Counted from the first letter of the stretch, positions 23,464-36,029 are shown. The stretch: 64,000 bases of DNA from Crotophaga sulcirostris (GCA_013397455.1 VYZB01000276.1:111423-175422); one strand, 5' to 3'. Numbers and translations: made by a program. The notes: generated by a model not told the origin, from the letters alone.

Positions 23464-23580
23464 CACAGAATCATGGAATCGTTTGGGTTGGAAAAGACCT
23501 TTAAGATCGAGTCCAGCCATTACCCTGACGCTGGGAAGTTCACCATTAAACAGTGTCCCTAAGTACCACATCCACGTTTG
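23464..23580 (-). mobile_element. CR1 LINE 3' end, minus strand
   Basis: It begins CACAGAATCATGGAATCGTT, then GGGTTGGAAAAGACCTTTAA, GATCGAGTCCAGCCATTACC, a CCATTAAACAGTGTCCCTAA block and ACCACATCCACG. Read on the minus strand this is the classic avian CR1 3' terminus. It is less diverged than the neighbouring old copies, so it inserted later. It is truncated to its last ~117 bases. Confidence 0.88.
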
Positions 23581-23594
23581 ATGTGGTGGACTGA

Positions 23595-23765
23595 ATATTC
23601 TTGCTAGGGAGGTAATTGAACCTACGTTACTTGAGATATTTAAATTGGACTGGGCAGAATTATGGGGGGGAATATATTTCTGGAAGCGAGTCCTCCCTGG
23701 AAGTGGATTGGATGTATGGGTTGGTCCAGCACCTCGGGAAGTCAGCTTTAGCTCTGTCTGGATCA
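23595..23765 (+). mobile_element. Probable old CR1 fragment, plus strand
   Basis: Immediately right of the younger minus-strand CR1 tail, a TACTTGAGATATTTAAATTGGACTGGGCAG-like block is followed after ~70 bases by GGATTGGATGTATGGGTTGG and CAGCTTTAGCTCTG. This resembles the 3' part of an old CR1 subfamily ('ttacttgaggtatttaaa..gattgga', '..ggactggatga..', '..ccagctctg'). The match is loose and needs a library search. Confidence 0.4.
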
Positions 23766-25639
23766 TAGCTCTACTCACTGAAGATGTTGCTTCTGTTTCT
23801 GTGATCTCAGTCGTGTTTAAATGTCTGTGCAGATTTTCAGGTTTCCTCCTCTGGAAGAGGGGATGAGCAGTGGGACCACATTTGTCATCATTCTTTAATC
23901 ATCTCAGACTGCTGTCTGTTCGTGCTCGCTTAGAGTTTTTTTTTTGTTTAAATGAGTTTAAATGAGTCCCCTTTTGAGATGGGAATGTATCTTTTTTCCT
24001 CCTGGATTTTCATTGACATTTTTAATCTGCATCTGTTTGATTAATATTAAAGTTGCATGATTTTTTTCTGTTTTTCTGTTTTTATGTTTCTCTACTTAAT
24101 GCAGAGTCCTTGTGATGTGAACCTCGATGGTGGTCTTGAAAGAACCTCAGGTATAGATTTGGTTGATAATGTGTAATATAAATACAATTAGTAGCATATG
24201 CTTGCTTGTTTGTTTGTTTTACTAAGGGAAAAAGTTCTGCAGGAAAATAATGCATACCAAATTCAGGTCACAGGAAGGAACTACGGTGTGTCCTTAGGTT
24301 TGTTACCTCAGATCATGTAACTGCTCTTAGTCTTTAAATTCCAGAGCAATAACAAGCAGTATTTTTAGTCTAACAAATTTGAATAACACACTATGATCCC
24401 CTGATATTGCTAAGTCTCTGTGGAAAAGAATTGTGGCATATTGTGTTTTCCCCCCTCATTTCCCTGCCATGTGCAGTTAATAGAGTCCTAGCTGGTGGTA
24501 CGCCGGTGCTGAGATGCAGCTGCCACACTGGAGGGAAGTTACGGGGCCTTTGGCTTTTGCAGCTTGGCAGTCTCTGCAAATCAGTTGCTTAAACAGTGGA
24601 GTGAGTTCTCCAGATATGTGAATCCCTTGTGCTGGCACGTGGCAGCCCTCCTGCTGGCCAGCTTGTTGACCTAAAGATCTAATTCTTAGGTATTTAAAGC
24701 TCTGAAACAGTTTTGTTAAAAGTTTTATTTTTTTTTTTGGTATTAGAGCACTCCATTAAAAATTGCTTAAATCTCTAAACACATTTTTATATTCCTAGAA
24801 TCGTTTGGGAAAATAGCAACTGATTTTTTGGTTTTGTTGGATTTTATTGGTTTCTTTGTCGTCCTCTGAGCTTTGGCACCATTGACACTTTACTACTTAT
24901 TTCTGTGGTAAGTGGGAAGATACTTTTTCAGTCATTGCGCGGCAGGCTGCAGCTGCACAGAAACGGAGACAGCCTCAGCCCCTCTTCTGCCTTGCCCAAA
25001 ATCCACAGGGCAGATTTGTGGCCACCATTTTGGAGCCTCTCCTGAATGTGAATTCTTTCCCACAGCCATTTAAGCCTTTCTGAATGTGTTTTTCCATTGG
25101 AAAGACACATTTGGACACTAAACATGCGCTTGGAGTGTTGTCTTAGCTGAGTATAAAGGAGAGGAAGAAAGTGTTTTAAATGGGCACAGCAGACTCATTG
25201 CTTCCTTCCCTGGGGGGAGCCTCCTCCTGCTCCTCAGGAGGCCCTGTGTGCACAGCCCTGGCTGGTGCTCAGCACCTCACTTCAGGGGAAGCAAAACACT
25301 GCAGTGGACCATGCTGTGGAGCATGGGGATGCCAGCATTTTACTAGAGCTTGCAAAGTGAGGGCTTGTTGGGAGTTTCAGCCTAGAGCAGAAGTGTTGTT
25401 CAGAGGCAGCTCTGTTTCTGCGCAGGTGTTTGCTAACGAGGCACGGAGGGATGCAGAGGGTTAGCAGTCATCCCTTTTATTAAATATTGCTGCTGAACTG
25501 AAGTGATGCTGCCCTTCAGAGCATTGTGAAGTGATTTCTGTATTGATTTTTGGCTAAGACACAGTTTTTTTCCTATCTTCCGATACTTACACAGTTCTTA
25601 CCACTGTGAGTACCCTCAAGGCCTTATGATCTTTGACAT
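23766..25639. other. Non-coding stretch, no gene recognised
   Basis: Mostly AT-rich, with a GC-richer patch at 25190-25460 that carries a 94-codon plus-strand frame without domains. A short TTTG repeat lies at 24201-24220. T runs occur near 23937 and 24729. Confidence 0.55.
24201..24220. repeat. Short (TTTG)n/(CTTG)n microsatellite
   Basis: CTTG CTTG TTTG TTTG TTTT over 20 bases, an interrupted tetranucleotide tract. It may be length-polymorphic. Confidence 0.7.
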
Positions 25640-25679
25640 CATTTTCCTCATTACATGCTTCCTGAGGCAGGCAAAGACT

Positions 25680-25790
25680 GCTGTTCCCATTGTTCACTTG
25701 GAAAATGGAGACATAGACAGGCTAAATAACTTTGTCTGGCATAACACCAAAGAGATATTTATCCAAGATTCAAACCTTGAGCTCTTCTTG
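25680..25790 (+). repeat. MIR-like ancient repeat fragment
   Basis: GGAAAATGGAGACATAGACA, GGCTAAATAACTTTGTCTGG and CCAAGATTCAAACCTTGAGC follow the order and spacing of the widespread amniote MIR/CORE-type motif ('ggaaactgaggcacagag', 'ggttaagtgacttgcccaag', 'ggattcgaacccaggtc'). The copy is strongly diverged. The exact family (MIR, other CORE-SINE or a LINE tail) cannot be fixed by eye. Confidence 0.55.
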
Positions 25791-25800
25791 CTCAGATGGG

Positions 25801-28800
25801 TGCTGTCATCTCCAGGCCACTCAGATGGAGCCCGAAGGGTGTGGCAGAGCTGTTGGAGCATGTGGTTTTTTTACTGACATAGAGGAAGCTGCTGGTCGCA
25901 TTGGTATTGGAGAGTCACACTTTCATGTGGTGTGTTGAATCTTGGTTTTATACTCATGGTTTCAAAACACTGAAGACCATGCATCCACATCACTGTCCTT
26001 CTCGACCCACTTCTGTACTTCCAACCCTTTATTTTTGACTTGTAACATGATTTAGCTCCATGCACTGTTTCATTGTCAAAACATTAGCCATGAAATATTT
26101 CTGGCATGGTAGAAAAACGTAACGGGACACAAAACCCCAAAGGTCAAAAGTGTGTGCATCCCTCCAGGTCCAGTCTGCTGGAAATCTTGAATTTACAGCA
26201 ACATATTTCTTTGAGAAATACTTCAGTGAAGAATAGATGTCCCCACATGAGGAAACCAGTTTTCTCAGCTGCTCTAACTGTAGCTGTGTAGCATTCAGGT
26301 GGTGCTCTGCTTTAGCCTTTGGTCCTGTCACAGGCAGGACAGGGCAAGGATATAACCTTGAAAAATCCAGCCCAGCCCAGCAGTACTTCTAGCAGATACT
26401 TTCTCTGAGACCGTTGCTGAATTGCCAGGTTACTTGATTTAGCTTTTAAGTATGACTTAGCAAAAACAGATGAGATATGGTAAAGGATAAAGATAGACAT
26501 GGAGAATGCTGCATTTTACATTTTTTTATTCAGCTGTGCAATACTTAACATGCAGCACAAACAACCCATCCATCCACAGAATGTGCTTGAAGCAATTTTT
26601 TCATGTACTTTGGGTTACCTGTTCCTGTTTTGAGCACTTTGTGTTTTACATGTCCTGTTCTGCAATGCAAAAGCAATGAATTATTTCCAACTACTTATAA
26701 ACTACTCTTATGCTGTCAACACAGAGTAGAAATCCTGGTTGTCTTTCTGTGTGACACAAATTTTCACACTTTCTGCAGTTAATGTAATTGCAAAGACTGC
26801 CGTATAATGGCCGGATTTCTGGGCATGGGGCTGAGACTGTGCCTATTATCCCATATTTTAAAATAATTGGCCTGTACATGTTACAGAGTTTGGAACTTAA
26901 TTTTGGAAAGCAGCACTGCTTCTTGGCAGCGCTTCCTGGCACTGAGCAGCACGTGTTCCTATCCGAGGCAGGTCTCTTGAGCAGCATGAGCAGGGTTAAT
27001 GCTGATAACACTGGAAAAGTCTCCTGGCTGCTGGCAGGGAACTGACCCAGCCGGGCTGAAACAGCGGGGAACTAATAGAAGTTTTCTACTCTACTCAGAG
27101 CAGGGTAGTCAAGCATCTGAACTTCCCACCAAACTCTGTTTTCTATTGTACTTTTGATGCCAGCTTTCTGTAGCGCTCGGCACTAAAAGACAAACATTTG
27201 CAACTCCATCCTTCCAATTCTGTCTGTATGGCATTTAGTCTTTAAAAAGAATAAATCTGTAACAATGCTAGTCTTATTTAAACAGCCTGTTAGGGGGAAA
27301 GGAGCCTTGCTATTTACAACTAAGACATTCAATATGTTCAGAATAGAGTATGTAAATAAATAGAGCGCATTTAAGCTTGTATGCTGAGATAATGCTACTG
27401 AGTTAATCGTATCTCCAGTTTTCTTTAGAAGTAAAGCTTCTAAGTTTTGATTAGGGTGGATGTCATCTTTATCTCTTTTTAAAGCACCTATCATATTGTG
27501 GTGCTCTGTAAACAGTGAAGGCAGAGGACCTGATTTCTGCTGTCAGTTCTCACTGTAGTCTGAGCTTTGCTGTTCACTTAGTTCAAGTATTTTACATGAA
27601 CATCCCAATAAAAGATAAAAAAAAATCACTTTCAAGTTAACAAAGCCCCAAGCTCATTTTCCTTTGTCACGCTTCCCTTTCTTATTTTTTTTCTCAGTAC
27701 ACTGTTGCCTTTGGCCCATACCTTTTTAAGCAAAAGGACCCAAAGAAATTTGCTGTAAATTTTATATACATCCAGAGATGAGGATATATTGTCTGTATGC
27801 TGGAAATGCACTGTGGGGTGGATTGCTAAACTTATATATTGCAAAAAATTTGTACACCCATGCCTGTTTATGGAATAGTGTGTGGCACATGAAGGCACAG
27901 GAGCATTTTGCCTCCGTGAGCAGAGCAAGGACTACTGCGACTCTAAAATGTATGTTGCATCTGGACCTGCGACTAATTTTGACCCAGCCCAGACAACTGA
28001 TTGACTTAATGAACAGGGGGTATCTGAGCTCAGACACTTGGCAGAAACAGAACTGTCTTGTCCTGACTTTTCTGTGATGCCTCAGTTGAAGTCTTTTTGA
28101 AAATCATAAGGATGGAGACCCTGTGTTGAAAGACTTGTCTGGTAGGATATTGTTGAAAAGAGGCAGAGAGAAAACAGTTTCTGAAGAATTCAGAGCCCTG
28201 TTGATCTAGTAATGGCAGTGAGAAGACTAGCTGGAGCAGAAAGTCCCAAAAGGTTTAAATGGAGGCAGGTGTTCAGGGGACATGATAAACTGTATCCCTT
28301 TCAGCTCTTAAGAACTATCTCATTTCTGCTGTGGGATGGAGACAGCAATGACTCTGTGCACCTCTCTATACCTAAATACTTTCTAAGGACTGATTAAATT
28401 TCCTTTATACCTGTTGGAAATACTCTCATTAACCATAAAAAAAGGGAAAAAGAAAAAAGCTTTCTTCTGAGGGACAAATGCTTACTGATAAGATGTTGGT
28501 GGATTTTTTTTTAATATGAGGAAAAGTTGATTTGTTTGTTAGCAGCAGGTATTTGTGTACAGCTGGCGCGAAGCGATTCCTGCTGTAATGAAGGCAGTTC
28601 AGGAATTGTGCTGTGAGCCAGTGCAGCCGTGCAACGTTGGCTTCTGTGAAATGTTTAATATGAATTGTGGCCCTACATCCATGACAAGATTGCACCCCTT
28701 CCGGATGAGCAATATCAGTATACTGGTTTGCAGTGTGTTTGAATGCACGTCAACAGGAGTGGTTATTTTAGGCTACAGAAAGTTTATCTTGAAGTAGACA

Positions 28801-31800
28801 TGATAAAAGAGTATCCTTTTTGTTCCTCTCCTCCCTTCCACCTAGACAAGCTCTGATTCCTATACGGAATACATGTGTCTTCTGGTTTTACTGGGCGTCC
28901 TGAGAAGGTTGCCAGATGACATGTATGGCTGTACTGATGAGGCTAATGGGACATCAGGAGAAATATTAAAAATCCAGTTTTATATTGGGACCTTGTTTGG
29001 CCTGTAGGTGAATCCTAAAAAGTCTGAAAACTTCTTAGGATGTGCTTGTACACTGCAAGATCTACTCTGACCTTTGCAGCATTGTCCCTGCCTCATGGCA
29101 ACTTTTTGGTGCTGTGTACCCAGAGACATCTTTTATTTTGGATAGAGCTGGTTTGGACTTATGTGGCATGGCACATTAATTTCTGTTGTATTCCTCTCCC
29201 CTTCCATTTCTCCAGCATTTTTGGGGTTGATTGCATATAGTTCTCCTTTCTTATAGTAGGCCTGGTAAAAGGTAATAAAACATTTTTAAACTTTAAAAAA
29301 AAGTAGGGTTTTACAGTTTTAGAAGGACTGACTAATTTTTTTACTTTTTTGTGTAATTTATTTAAATTTGAAATATTACTGCACACATTAGCCTGAACAA
29401 AAGATTTCAGGAATTTTTCATTTACCAAAATGAATTTTAATTTATCAAAAGCTCCTGACATCTCGAGGCAAGCACGATGTGTTCTTTGTGTTGCAGTCTA
29501 ATGCTGGCTCCCAGCCACGAGGCTGTGAAGGATCGTTTTCACCCGAGGCCTCTTGTTGGAGGAAATCAATCTTGTGTGATACAAAATGCCTGAGCATTGG
29601 AGGCATGTCCATCTTCAGGAACTTCAAACTCATTCCCTTCCATTCAGGGGCTTGGCTTGAAGGCAAAGGCTGAACTCCCTTCTTGTCCAAGAAAAATGAA
29701 CAAACCTTGTAAAGATGCTTTCTCCTCTGACTGGATGTCTATTGAGCTGGAAGATTTTGACTTCTCCCTGGAGTAGGGAAGATGTGGGTGGCCTTCAGCA
29801 GAGATGAGGCTGCAGAACAATGCGGCCATTGTTTGAGCTCCTCCAGGAGGTAGCAGAGGATTGCTCTAACATGGTAGTTCTGCTTTTGGTGGGCTGGCAA
29901 TACTGAGGCATTGCTTTTTGTCTTGTCATTATAACAGTGTTAGCTAAAGTTTTCTCCCTTGCTAGTTTTAATTAATCAGTGATGTCGATGGGATGATATT
30001 TGGGTTACTCTGTCTTCATGTGCGAGGGTAGGAATCTATAGGAAATAAGAGTGGACTCAGCAAACATACATTTTCCCAGGGAATGAATTTGAGATAGCAC
30101 CCTTTGAATGCTCTCTGCATTATGATTAAAAAGGAATAATAAAAACAATGGTGTGGGGAGCTGGCATAGTGACTGGATATCCCATTTACTGCAGGGGCTG
30201 GAGTAAGGATTCAGCTGGTCTCTGCAGAATGATTTGGCCCAAGCCTTCTGTAGTTACTCCCTTTTCTCCCTTTTGTTTTTTTTTTTTTTATTAGAACATG
30301 TTTAATTTGGGAAATAATTTAATACAGGCTTATGTTTTCTAGTTGTAATCTCTCTCCACTGTTATTTGTGGAAGAACTGTTGTTTCCTCTGCTCAGGAGT
30401 TACAAAGATGCCTGACAGAAGGCCTCCCTCCATGGTGGAAACCTTTGTTTTTTTTGAGATAATCTTTAAGTTTGTTCTGTTTCTCCACAGCTGCTTCTTG
30501 GAAAAGCTGTAATTCCTTCAAGTTGGTATTAAAATGAGCAAATAAGAAGTCTGTTTTCTTTTTGCTGGCTTACATGGCATTTTACCTTATAAATCTCCTG
30601 TTGAAAGCATGTGGGACTAGTATCCATGGTGACATGTCATGCACACATGGCACAGCTGTAAGTCAGAGAGGGGTGAAAGCTGGATGTCACTGCTGTGCAT
30701 GCAGGACTGGTGTGCAGCAGGTCTGAGACTTCACACTTCCTCTCCAGGGTTCTGCTGGATCAATTGCTTGGGTTTGGGGCTGTTCGGGTGGGCTTTTTTG
30801 TTTGTTTGGGTTTTGTTTTTCAAATAAGGTAAGACTAAGCGGCTGCTGGAGTAATTCAGAATGAGTCATAAGGGGGTGAAGATGGAAAATATTTTTTAGT
30901 AATTAGAGTTTGATTAAGAAAAACATACACATAATTTTGAGGTGATCCAGGACGTAATGAATGTGTGGCCTTGCTTTCTCAGATGTACAAAGCCTGTACC
31001 TTTCTCTAAAGTGTGTACCACTGAAGATGCTCTGTGCTTTTGCAGAGTGTACATCCCTTTCATGGGGAACATTCTGCACGTGGTGGTGTGTTTGGCAGGG
31101 AGGGAAGGAGGATTTGCTGCAGGAGGACTGAACTGAGGGCAAAGGGCTTTACTGCTGAAGGTGGGATGCTCTGCTTTCCTAGGAAGGTAGGAGGCTGTAT
31201 GCATCAGAATTGTACTATTTGTGTTATTAGCTATGAGTCTTGGTCTTGCAGAATTATCTGAACTTTGGAAGCACAGTGTTAGAGCTGGAGCAGGCTCTGC
31301 CATGTTGTGTTACTGAAGGAGAGCACTGTGCCTGGCACTGCCACCTGGAGAGGAGAGACAGCAGAGACTCAGGCCACTTGTGATGAGAACTCAGCCTGTG
31401 CTTTTTACTGGCCTGGCAGATCTTTACCTTGATCTCTGTAACTGGGGGCAAAAGCAAGAGAACTGAGCAGTTGGCATTAAATTTAATTTATTACATGCAG
31501 ACATGAGGGCAGACTTGATAATGTGAGGCCATATCTGAAGGGTAAGTGATAGCTTTTCTTTGCTTTGAGTGGGAAGCCTCTCAGCTGCAGACTTTGTGGG
31601 TTCACTGAAGGGTTCCTCTGAACTGTTACAGTGGAGGCTGTGTCGCAGTGCCTGCCTGCCACCGCTTTTTCTTTTGCTATTTATTTTCCAGAAGACAACA
31701 ATGGATACAGTGGATAAATAAGCAAGAACATGAACATCAGCATTGAGTTAAATGAACAGGGAGTGATGGGGGTTTTGCTGTGCTTGTGTCAGACAAGGTG

Positions 31801-32269
31801 GGCAAAAAGTCATAGAACTTGGATCTATTCTTCTCTTCCTGCCATTGGCCTGTGTCCCTGTCACTTGCCCATCTGCAGTGCTGGTTTCATAATAATAATT
31901 CAGAGAGCTTGCATGGTAAGTGTGCAGTTATTAAAGCATTTTGCAAATATTGGTGGAAGCACGCAGCCTCCCAGTGGTAGGTGGGCCCTGACCTCTTCTC
32001 GCAGCAGCAGAAGTGGAGCAATGACCTGGCAAGGGCAACAAAAGAAGTTATTGATAAAAACAGCACAAGAAACTTGGAGGCTCCTGGCTCAAAAGCCAGT
32101 GCCCAGGCTCCCCAGGCCCATGACACAATTCACCAACATGCAGCCAGATTTTAGCAGTTTTAATGTTAGGCATATATAATCATTAGTCTCACTCTAGCAG
32201 CCTATGTATTTCCTTTTCTTTATTTTCTTTCTAAAAGCTGTGAGCAGCTCCAGTAATTCTTGAGAATAA
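25801..32269. other. Non-coding stretch, no gene recognised
   Basis: Chance frames include 149 codons plus at 31730-32179, 129 codons minus at 30914-31303, 106 codons minus at 26691-27011 and 103 codons minus at 27183-27494. All overlap other frames and none shows a domain. A faint old-repeat texture is present near 27480-27520. The 31730 frame is Ser/Gln/Arg-rich at its end but has no start context or splice support that I can identify. Confidence 0.5.
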
Positions 32270-32770
32270 ATCTTATTTCATCAAAGTGAGTGCCTGGTCA
32301 GAAGCACTGTTTATCTTTGCAGCTCTGTCTGGGCTTTAGTGCTCGCGAGGAGTCGGCAGCGCCTGCGTTGTGCTGCCTGGCCAGATGGGCAAATAGCGAT
32401 CTGCGGGCACTCGCATGGGGCGCATTCCTAGCATTATTTTGCAGTGACAGGAACTATTAAGCTGCTGGGACAGTCGTTGTTTATGTTGATTCATAACTTT
32501 ATTCATTCCCAAGGAGATAATTGATTTGATAAATTCTGTCAGGAGCACGGTGCTGTGAAAACAACCAGTAAGCATGTGTAATTCCAGTGACTATCACATA
32601 AAAATCAAGTGTGTGCTCATAACTTCTTTGATCCTCTGATTACTTTTTCCAATGGGCTTAAACTGTGAAGCTTTAAGTGACAGAAATGCTGTAATTATCT
32701 GCATGTCTGTATAAAGATGCAAATATGCAAATGATGTTAAATGTTACGCAGTGTGGCTTTTGCTGGTGTT
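32270..32770. promoter_or_regulatory. Candidate regulatory element with CpG cluster and paired octamers
   Basis: This repeat-free segment has a sharp internal structure. A CpG cluster at 32342-32422 (nine CpGs in about 80 bases) contains CTCGCGAG at 32342-32349, the core of the BANP-type TCTCGCGAGA element. It also contains GCGCCTGCGT at 32359-32368, close to the NRF1 site GCGCATGCGC. Further right lie TTGTTTATG (forkhead-like), TAATTATC, and two abutting perfect octamers ATGCAAAT at 32717-32732. Motif density this high in AT-rich intergenic DNA suggests an enhancer or weak CpG promoter. Conservation is not testable from one sequence. Overlapping minus-strand frame 32336-32575 (79 codons) is not convincing. 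Confidence 0.4.
32717..32732 (+). promoter_or_regulatory. Tandem perfect octamer (POU) sites
   Basis: ATGCAAAT occurs twice with no spacer. The octamer is the classical binding site of Oct/POU-domain factors. Adjacent copies could let two POU proteins bind side by side. Confidence 0.6.
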
Positions 32771-33529
32771 GTGTCAAGGGAAAAACAATCTAATAGCTTT
32801 TAAAGGCAGTATTTTAAAGTGATGCTTCAAATGAAAGGAATGACCTTGTTTTGAACCTTTTAATGCAATATTCCTACAAGTAGTAATGAAGATAACAGGG
32901 TTACTACTGGTTTAAAGGGAGTGTTAAATGTTGACGGGTTTTTTATCCCAGGAAAGTACCTCTTTACTGTAAAGACAGACATGATGGGAAGGAGTACTAC
33001 TTCATTGTTTATAATTTGCATAGTGGTACAGAAATTGTTTGGTTTTCTTTTGAGGTCAGACTGAAGTACAGCAGTGAGATCTTATTACTGATTGCAAAGG
33101 GTGTTTTCATAAAAATAATGATATACCTAGGTGAATTCATGCTTTTGTGTTCACTTTTGAAATAGTACTGTAATGGAAATATCAAGGTCATGGATTAAGT
33201 TAATTAATGTAATTTAGAGGATAAACTGAAATCCCATGTTACTTGTGTGGTTGTCTTTTGCCCTGCAAGAGACAGTTCATCAAACACTAGTTATATGCCT
33301 ATGTATTTTTAATATTTTGGGTTTTCTAAGTGTGACTTTTTTTCCTGCATGGTTTTGAGGTAACCCATGTTATGATTAAGAAATTAACTCTGAATAAATA
33401 CTGGACAACGAGCGTTCTCCATACCTTCACTTAAAAGCAAGGAGTGCATGTTGCTCTCAGTGGTGGGTTGCGCTGGTTTAAACAGAGCAGTGCTCTAGGT
33501 CCTGCCCAGCAACTACTTCTGTCTCTGTG
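32771..33529. other. Non-coding stretch, nothing recognised
   Basis: AT-rich, with TTAATTAATG near 33201. The only frames are short (60 codons minus at 33009-33191). No repeat or gene is seen. Confidence 0.6.
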
Positions 33530-33722
33530 TCATGGAATCATAGAATGGTTTGGGCTGGAAAGGACTTTAAAGATCATCCAGTTCCAACTCCCCTGCTATG
33601 GACAGGGACACCTCCCACTGATCAGGTTGCTCAAAGCCTCATCCAGCCTGGCCTTGAACACCTCCAGGGATGGGGTATCCTTGACTTCTCTGGGCAACCT
33701 GTGCCAGCGCCTCACCAGGATA
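33530..33722 (-). mobile_element. CR1 LINE 3' end, minus strand
   Basis: TCATGGAATCATAGAATGGT starts the element, followed by TTGGGCTGGAAAGGACTTTA, AAGATCATCCAGTTCCAACT, a CTATGGACAGGGACACCTCC block, CAGGTTGCTCAAAGCCTCAT, GGCCTTGAACACCTCCAGGG and GGGCAACCTGTGCCAGCGCC. This is a well-preserved avian CR1 tail in reverse orientation, 5'-truncated to about 193 bases. Two plus-strand open frames across it (93 and 75 codons) are antisense shadows of the repeat. Confidence 0.95.
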
Positions 33723-36029
33723 TGAAAACTCAGTTTGTGGGTTCCTGTGGTTGATATCATGATGATCGGTTGCTGTTGGTATTAAGTCTAATGCCCAAAT
33801 AAAGGGAGCACATTAGGATTATATGGATAAAAGAACCCAAATTATTTACAATTCGGAAACATAAAGCAAAAGTTACTGAGCAGGAAACAACAGTTTGTCT
33901 AGATTTACTAGCTTGGGTCTTAGGGTGCTGTTACAGTGAAAAAGACACCAAAGAACTGTATGGATGGTGGTTCCCCCTGCTCTCCGAGGGTCCCATTAGA
34001 AGTAGTGGTATCCAGAAACAGATTGCAATAGCACTTTCCATTTTAGGAATCTGTCATGCAATCAAGAGAGGACTGCAGGCTCAGTCCTTCTCACAGATGT
34101 GAAGTTAAGTGGCATAAGCAGTCTGCTAATTGGGGGATGTAGTTAGTAATATTTAAAATCCTTTTCAGATCTGCTGGTTTTGGTAGCTCTAAAATATAGG
34201 GGTAAAAAAATCACAATTCCTTTGAAGTTCATGGCAAAACTGTTGGTTTCAGCAGAGCTCGAATTAAGCTTCAGGTTTGTGTCTAGAAATTTCTTTTTCC
34301 TTCTGTCTGATCTTTTTAAATAGTAATGACTTTCAGGTGCAGCTATTGTCTTACACTCAGGGTGATCACTTTCTACCCTGAACCTCCCAAGCTTTCAGAG
34401 CCAGGAATCCCATGTTCATCAGCTTCGCTGGAATTTCTTTAAAATACAGGAGAAAACAATTTGGAGGCATTGGAGGATTTTTTTAAAAATCTTTTGTTTT
34501 TTTTGAGATTAAAACAAGAATTAATAATCTTACACAATGCCAGGACTCCTAGAGCAAGCACAGCCACAACTGGCAGTCCTGTGTCTTGTAGTACAGATTT
34601 CCTTCTGCAAGGATTGGTGTAAAGTCACCTTTTTCACCATTAGCAGCAAACTGGTTGTGCAGATGGAATAACTTAAGTTGAACTTGAGGTGGACTTGCCC
34701 TAAATTTCCCTGATGTAGAACCTGGGAAGATTCCTGTCCATGAACATGCTTGTTGTGCATGCAGAGTGCTGTCCTGAACTGAGTCTGATTGAAGCATGAA
34801 TATGAATTTTTCTGAGTTTGAGAGTCTCTTGGGCACAACAAGTTAATAAATACTTGACCTACCTTGGGGGGGGATTTAGTGTAGCTTAGACTGTCTTAAC
34901 TCAGTGACTCAAGAGACACCAGTCCAACAAACTGTTGATACTTTAAATTAAGCTTTTTTTTGAATTCCTATCAGTGGTCTGAACAGAGCCAGAATGGCTG
35001 CCTACCTCCTCCCTTGACAGATTATTTAATTGTGGTCAGTTCTGGATAGTTACGATTTATGATCTGTTGGTTGTGTTCATGAATGCTTTGGGAATGGTGC
35101 TCTTTTCTTGGACTGAGTTTGTCCAGATGTATCAATATTTTGGTTTGGATGATATAAAATAAATGGTCAAGATTAATTGTCTGTGACATTCTCTTTTTAA
35201 CGACAAAGTAGACCCATTTTTCACATTGGGAGATGTCTTTAAAAAATATTGAGGTTAGCAAAATGGTTGTAGCAGCCCATGCACAAGAGGCTTTCCCTTA
35301 GCCTTTGCTACAGCTTTCTGGCGTGGCTGTGAGAAGACCACGGGGAATCCGCTGGTGCTGCTCTGCAATAAAGACTTCAGATGGTGTAAAGATGACCTAA
35401 GTGTGAAAGGATAAGGTGAAATCTTTCCATTGCATGCTCTCAGCTTTCCAGTGCAGTCTAACAGGAGATGAGCTGGGAAATGGCTTGGAGAATTTCATGA
35501 TGAGGATCGAAGAGATAGTGTGTTCCTTTTTATTCTTTTTTTTTTTTTTCAAATTTCCTTAGTTCTGACAAAGCAGAGCAGGTCACATCTCCAAAGGCTT
35601 ATCTTATCTCCAGCTCCTCACAGCCTGCTCCTTTTTTTGCTGCTGTTTTTACAGTGAGGGCAATGCCACTCTGTTCTGTGCAAGTGGCTTCTGCCTAGAG
35701 AAGTGTGAAGGCGATTGCATGACAAAAACATGTAGCTGGTGGTTGTTAATGGGGGTAGAAGAGTCCACTTCCCCTTAGTACCAGTCTCTGCCCTGGTGTG
35801 AGCAGCACAGCAGAAATGCCTCCTTCAGACCCTCCAGCTGTTATTGGGAAGATGAAAAGCCATCTGGGTATTTGCTGAGGACGGAAGGCAAACTGATTAG
35901 CACCAGTGGGTGTGAAAGCCAGTTCACTGCTGAAGATCTGTTCTTCGCTGTGTCTTCCTTGTTTGTGGAACCAGAATAATCTACTTGAGTTCTGTAGGAT
36001 GCTTGATGGCTCAGTAGTCCTTGAGAGAT
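33723..36029. other. Non-coding stretch, no gene recognised
   Basis: The longest frames are 103 and 95 codons on the minus strand at 34530-34841, overlapping each other, plus the right part of a 150-codon minus-strand frame beginning at 35841. A G run lies at 34866-34873 and a 14-base T run at about 35536-35549. No domain or exon structure is seen. Confidence 0.55.

Noticed and set aside
27470..27530. Possible LINE/SINE tail ('aaagcacctatcatattgtggtgctctgtaaa')
   Set aside because: The resemblance to old L2/L3/MIR ends is too short to support a call by eye.
31730..32179. 149-codon plus-strand frame
   Set aside because: No recognisable domain and no promoter or splice signals. A minus-strand frame overlaps it.
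33444..33754. Plus-strand frames of 93 and 75 codons
   Set aside because: They are mostly the antisense of a CR1 3' end (33530-33722).
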